Shown: piece by piece, positions 61,577-64,000 of the stretch
Position numbering within the stretch: position 1 is the stretch's first letter
Layout of the letters: each line of letters begins with the position of its first letter
Notes under the pieces: model-generated
Seen by the model: only the letters and a program-made list of their open reading frames with translations
Told to the model about the DNA's origin: nothing
Database searches by the model: none
NCBI RefSeq assembly: GCF_018812025.1
Contig: NC_063065.1
Span: forward strand, 31,523,642 to 31,587,641
Reading direction: 5' to 3'
Source of the DNA: Megalobrama amblycephala
Lineage: Eukaryota > Chordata > Actinopteri > Cypriniformes > Xenocyprididae
DNA: 64,000 nucleotides
Program-made: the position numbers and the translations under genes

Positions 61577-61760
61577 CCTCACACTTCTTCTGCTAGACTC
61601 GGGTTGTTCAGGCAGACTGAGCTGCCGGAGGAGTGAAAGGAATAGAGAGAAAAAAGGGAAGAGAAGCACGTCTGATCATTGGCTGGGACGGACCGACACC
61701 GATCCCGCCCAGACGGAGTGAAACCCCCTCACATGTGTGTGTCTCTGTCCGTCTGGAGCT
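61577..61760 (-). promoter_or_regulatory. tgfbr1: Probable 5' UTR / proximal promoter of tgfbr1
   Basis: The sequence just upstream of exon 1 is more G+C-rich than the surroundings and has no obvious TATA box. GGGCGGG on the minus strand (61704-61710) is a GC box of the kind Sp1 binds. TATA-less, GC-box promoters are typical of TGF-beta receptor genes. The transcription start cannot be read from sequence. A 23-codon upstream ORF lies at 61608-61679. Confidence 0.5.
61608..61679 (-). CDS. Possible upstream ORF, 23 codons
   Basis: ATG at 61679, stop ending at 61608, encoding MIRRASLPFFLSIPFTPPAA then QSA. It is out of frame with tgfbr1 and ends 31 nt before the first tgfbr1 ATG. It can lower translation of the receptor only if the transcript begins upstream of 61679, which is unknown. 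A second minimal ORF (ATG directly followed by TGA) lies near 61734. Confidence 0.35.
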   Translation of the reverse strand: MIRRASLPFFLSIPFTPPAAQSA

Positions 61761-61930
61761 CAGCTGGACGCGATTATTGCATAAGAACACATTCCACGGC
61801 CCTTTCTGTCTGATTTGTTTTGGCGATGCTCTCTTCTGCATGCACGAAAACAATATTGTAAATCTGATTTTCCTGGTTAATCTCGGAGTTATCTGACGAA
61901 GCGATTATACATTTGTGTGTGTGTGTATAT

Positions 61931-61987
<57 letters not shown>

Positions 61988-62126
61988 GTATTTTATGTTA
62001 GATGCGATTAAAGGTGGGGTAAGTAATATTTCAAAAATGCTGTTGGACATTGATATTTGAAATCAACCCAAACAAACCCGCCCCTCTCTTCATTGCTCCG
62101 CCTCCAAAACTCACCTTCCAATCCTA
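61761..62126. other. Upstream flank with microsatellite, no gene seen
   Basis: Contains a compound (GT)n(AC)n(AT)n tract at about 61914-61987. After it, AAAGGTGGGGTAAGTAATAT at 62010 looks like the end of a fish MITE. No coding region supported. Confidence 0.6.
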
Positions 62127-63100
62127 ACCACTAGGGCTGGGTATCGACACAATTTTCACAATTCGATTCAATTACTATTAACATGCTTTCGATTCGATTA
62201 TGATTTTGATTTGATTCGATTCGATTACGATTTTGATATCTATTATTTTGGATGTAGTATTTCAGTTACAGTACATGGCAAATTTTCTAGAGGAAAAAAA
62301 TCTCTCAACTAATGCTGTGAACTACACATGGGAGTCAGTTGGTACTACTTTTATATTTATATATTTGTATACAAACACTTAAATTACACTCAATGATGTT
62401 TTTATTATAAATAAAGTTTAGAATTACATAATCATATTTCTACTCCAATTCATTTTTTTGAAATATAAACATTTAAATTGCGGCTGTCATAACTGATTTA
62501 TTCAAACATGCATTAAATATTGAAGAACATTAAAAATTATAACGAATATGTAATGGTGCATAGCTATATTTATCAGAATGCTTTCTAGAGTTCACTTTTC
62601 TAGCTGACTAATGAGTTTATGGTCACTGAATATGTTTTTCTGAGGTAAATGTGACGTTACGTGACATTGTTTACAAGCTGTTTTATTGACGTCAAGGTTG
62701 AATGCACTGATTGAGCGATTACACGAGACTTGATACGGATTTCAGTAAGTTGTACTGTATATTTTAACATACCTTCAGATGTTCATGTTTATTTCGCTGT
62801 AACTGGTATTAAAGCGGAGGAGAGGATGATCACATGCTTCTATTTAACTGAGGCGCTAAAGCGATCTGTCACGCCACATTAAACAGCACAAAAACGCAAT
62901 TTTTTGAATCTCATAATAAGATGGATGTAATTTGAAATTTGAGACTAAAAGTACTAAAAGTAACAAAGCACAAAGATTATTGCGATTTATTGGATGGGAG
63001 TCGCTACATATTCTGTTCATTCATCTACTGAAAACAGACTAGACTAATCGATTCTTGGGAATTTAAGAATCGATATCGATTCATTGAAATGACAAAAGTT
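62127..63100. mobile_element. MITE with CTAGGGCTGGGTATCGA end
   Basis: Starts CTAGGGCTGGGTATCGACAC at 62132. It has clusters of ATTCGATT/GATTCGATTACG to 62240. It ends with TCGATTCTTGGGAATTTAAG, then AATCGATATCGATTC near 63080, so both ends are ATCGAT-rich in inverted sense. A truncated relative lies at 5400-5640. No transposase ORF. Confidence 0.6.
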
Positions 63101-64000
63101 TATACTTCAGATTTAACTTAAATTCAGTGCCTTATGGTGGGGTAAGTTAAAACACTGGCTCAATTTGCCCCACGGCATTTGGCTCACTTTGCCCCATAGC
63201 TGCCATTTTAGGAAAATATAGCTAACTTAACAATTCAGAATAATATTTGTGCTTCTCCTTTTCACAATCTGGCAGAAATAACGGGTGGTTTTAAAATATA
63301 TGGTCACATGACAATAAAATGGTACAGTTGCCAAGATACGGGGGGTGGGTCAACTTACCCACTGGCTCATCTTACCCCACTCTCCCCTAGGCTACAGAGA
63401 TTAAAGTGTTATCTTTCTTTTCTGCGCGCCTCTGATCACGCGCTTCTGTCTTAGAGAGCCGCACATTCGCGTAATTTAAAAATTAACGGTCGTTTCCTTT
63501 TACTGACTGGCTATAACATTTGTTTATCGATCTCTTTATTGAATGATTATTTATAATTAATATATGTACGAGTGTAAATAGTGTGACAACATTATGTTAA
63601 CCGAGAAGTTTTTGTTTACCGACCAAAAGAGAGCATGTCCCGCTAATTCAGTGGTAAGAAATTAATGTAATGTTACCCCAGTTAAAGTCACATAATTGTT
63701 ATTAATTTTTTAATGTCTGTGAATAAAGTTAATATTTTAAAAACCCCATATTGTGTCAAAGTCATTGTTTGTCGCTTAAGAAATGTAAACCAAAAATTGG
63801 TAGCTGGGTGGCCACTGTTACACATGCAGTGCAAGAGTGGATGTCTGTTTATCACAGCTGACTCACAACAAAATAATGCTTCGCGAGTAATAAAGCGCAG
63901 ATAATGAACGAACGACAAGGAAGCACAAAAAATGAACACACATTACACAAGAGTAAATACAAACAAGAGTTTGTTGTTAGTCGCCAACAGCACAGCATCT
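63101..64000. other. Upstream flank, no gene seen
   Basis: At 63137-63380 the words GTGGGGTAAGTTAAAACACT, CTCAATTTGCCCCACGG and CAACTTACCCACTGGCTCAT form a short inverted-repeat-like element (GGGGTAAGTT against AACTTACCC). The rest is unique-looking. ORFs at 63688-63939 on the two strands overlap and have no domain. Confidence 0.45.

Noticed and set aside
61178..61669. 163-codon minus ORF as the first coding exon of tgfbr1
   Set aside because: Its start is GTG and its 3' part reads through the exon 1 donor into intron 1. Only 61489-61576 is supported by splicing to exon 2.

Overview
This is a vertebrate nuclear window, almost certainly from a teleost and probably a cyprinid-like fish. The evidence is GT-AG introns, AT-rich unique sequence, long microsatellites, and a dense mix of fish-type repeats: Tc1/mariner, hAT, TTAA-flanked and palindromic MITEs, and a LINE fragment. 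The species cannot be named from the sequence alone. The only host protein-coding gene I can support is on the minus strand. It encodes the TGF-beta type I receptor (tgfbr1, ALK5). Six exons lie in the window: exon 1 (61489-61576), exon 2 (20721-20966), exon 3 (17005-17241), exon 4 (6002-6232), exon 5 (5754-5921) and exon 6 (373-529). Every junction has consensus splice dinucleotides and the reading frame continues through all six. The remaining kinase exons lie beyond position 1.

In gene order, 61577-64000 is the 5' flank and untranslated region, with a GC box and a short upstream ORF. Exon 1 carries the signal peptide. Intron 1 is about 40.5 kb and is mostly repeats. It holds a satellite of 53/67-bp units inside two nested MITEs (56.3-59.6 kb), a hAT element with a BED-finger relic inside a palindromic repeat (49.2-51.2 kb), and a 74-bp satellite with a CCAAT-like and a GC-box-like motif in each unit (45.3-48.1 kb). 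It also holds a 1.56-kb palindrome (40.5-42.1 kb), a 42-bp minisatellite between inverted repeats (37.7-39.5 kb), A-rich simple sequence and several MITEs. Exon 2 is the cysteine-rich ligand-binding domain. Exon 3 carries the transmembrane helix and GS region. Intron 3 (10.8 kb) contains a LINE reverse-transcriptase relic split by a TTAA-flanked MITE and a decayed Tc1 element nested in a palindrome. Exons 4 to 6 encode the N-lobe and the catalytic and activation region of the kinase. Intron 4 is only 80 bp. Intron 5 holds two large arrays of a TTAACATG/GCTAGCATG-type satellite.

The receptor is a single-pass membrane serine/threonine kinase that a type II receptor phosphorylates in the GS region; it then phosphorylates Smad2/3. 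Nothing else in the window appears to act with it. I found no undescribed multi-gene system. What stands out is repeat architecture: repeat arrays apparently grown inside mobile elements, higher-order repeats of about 1 kb, and several nested insertions whose empty sites can be read exactly. The longest ORF (543 codons, 37.8-39.5 kb) is a by-product of a 42-bp repeat and not a gene.
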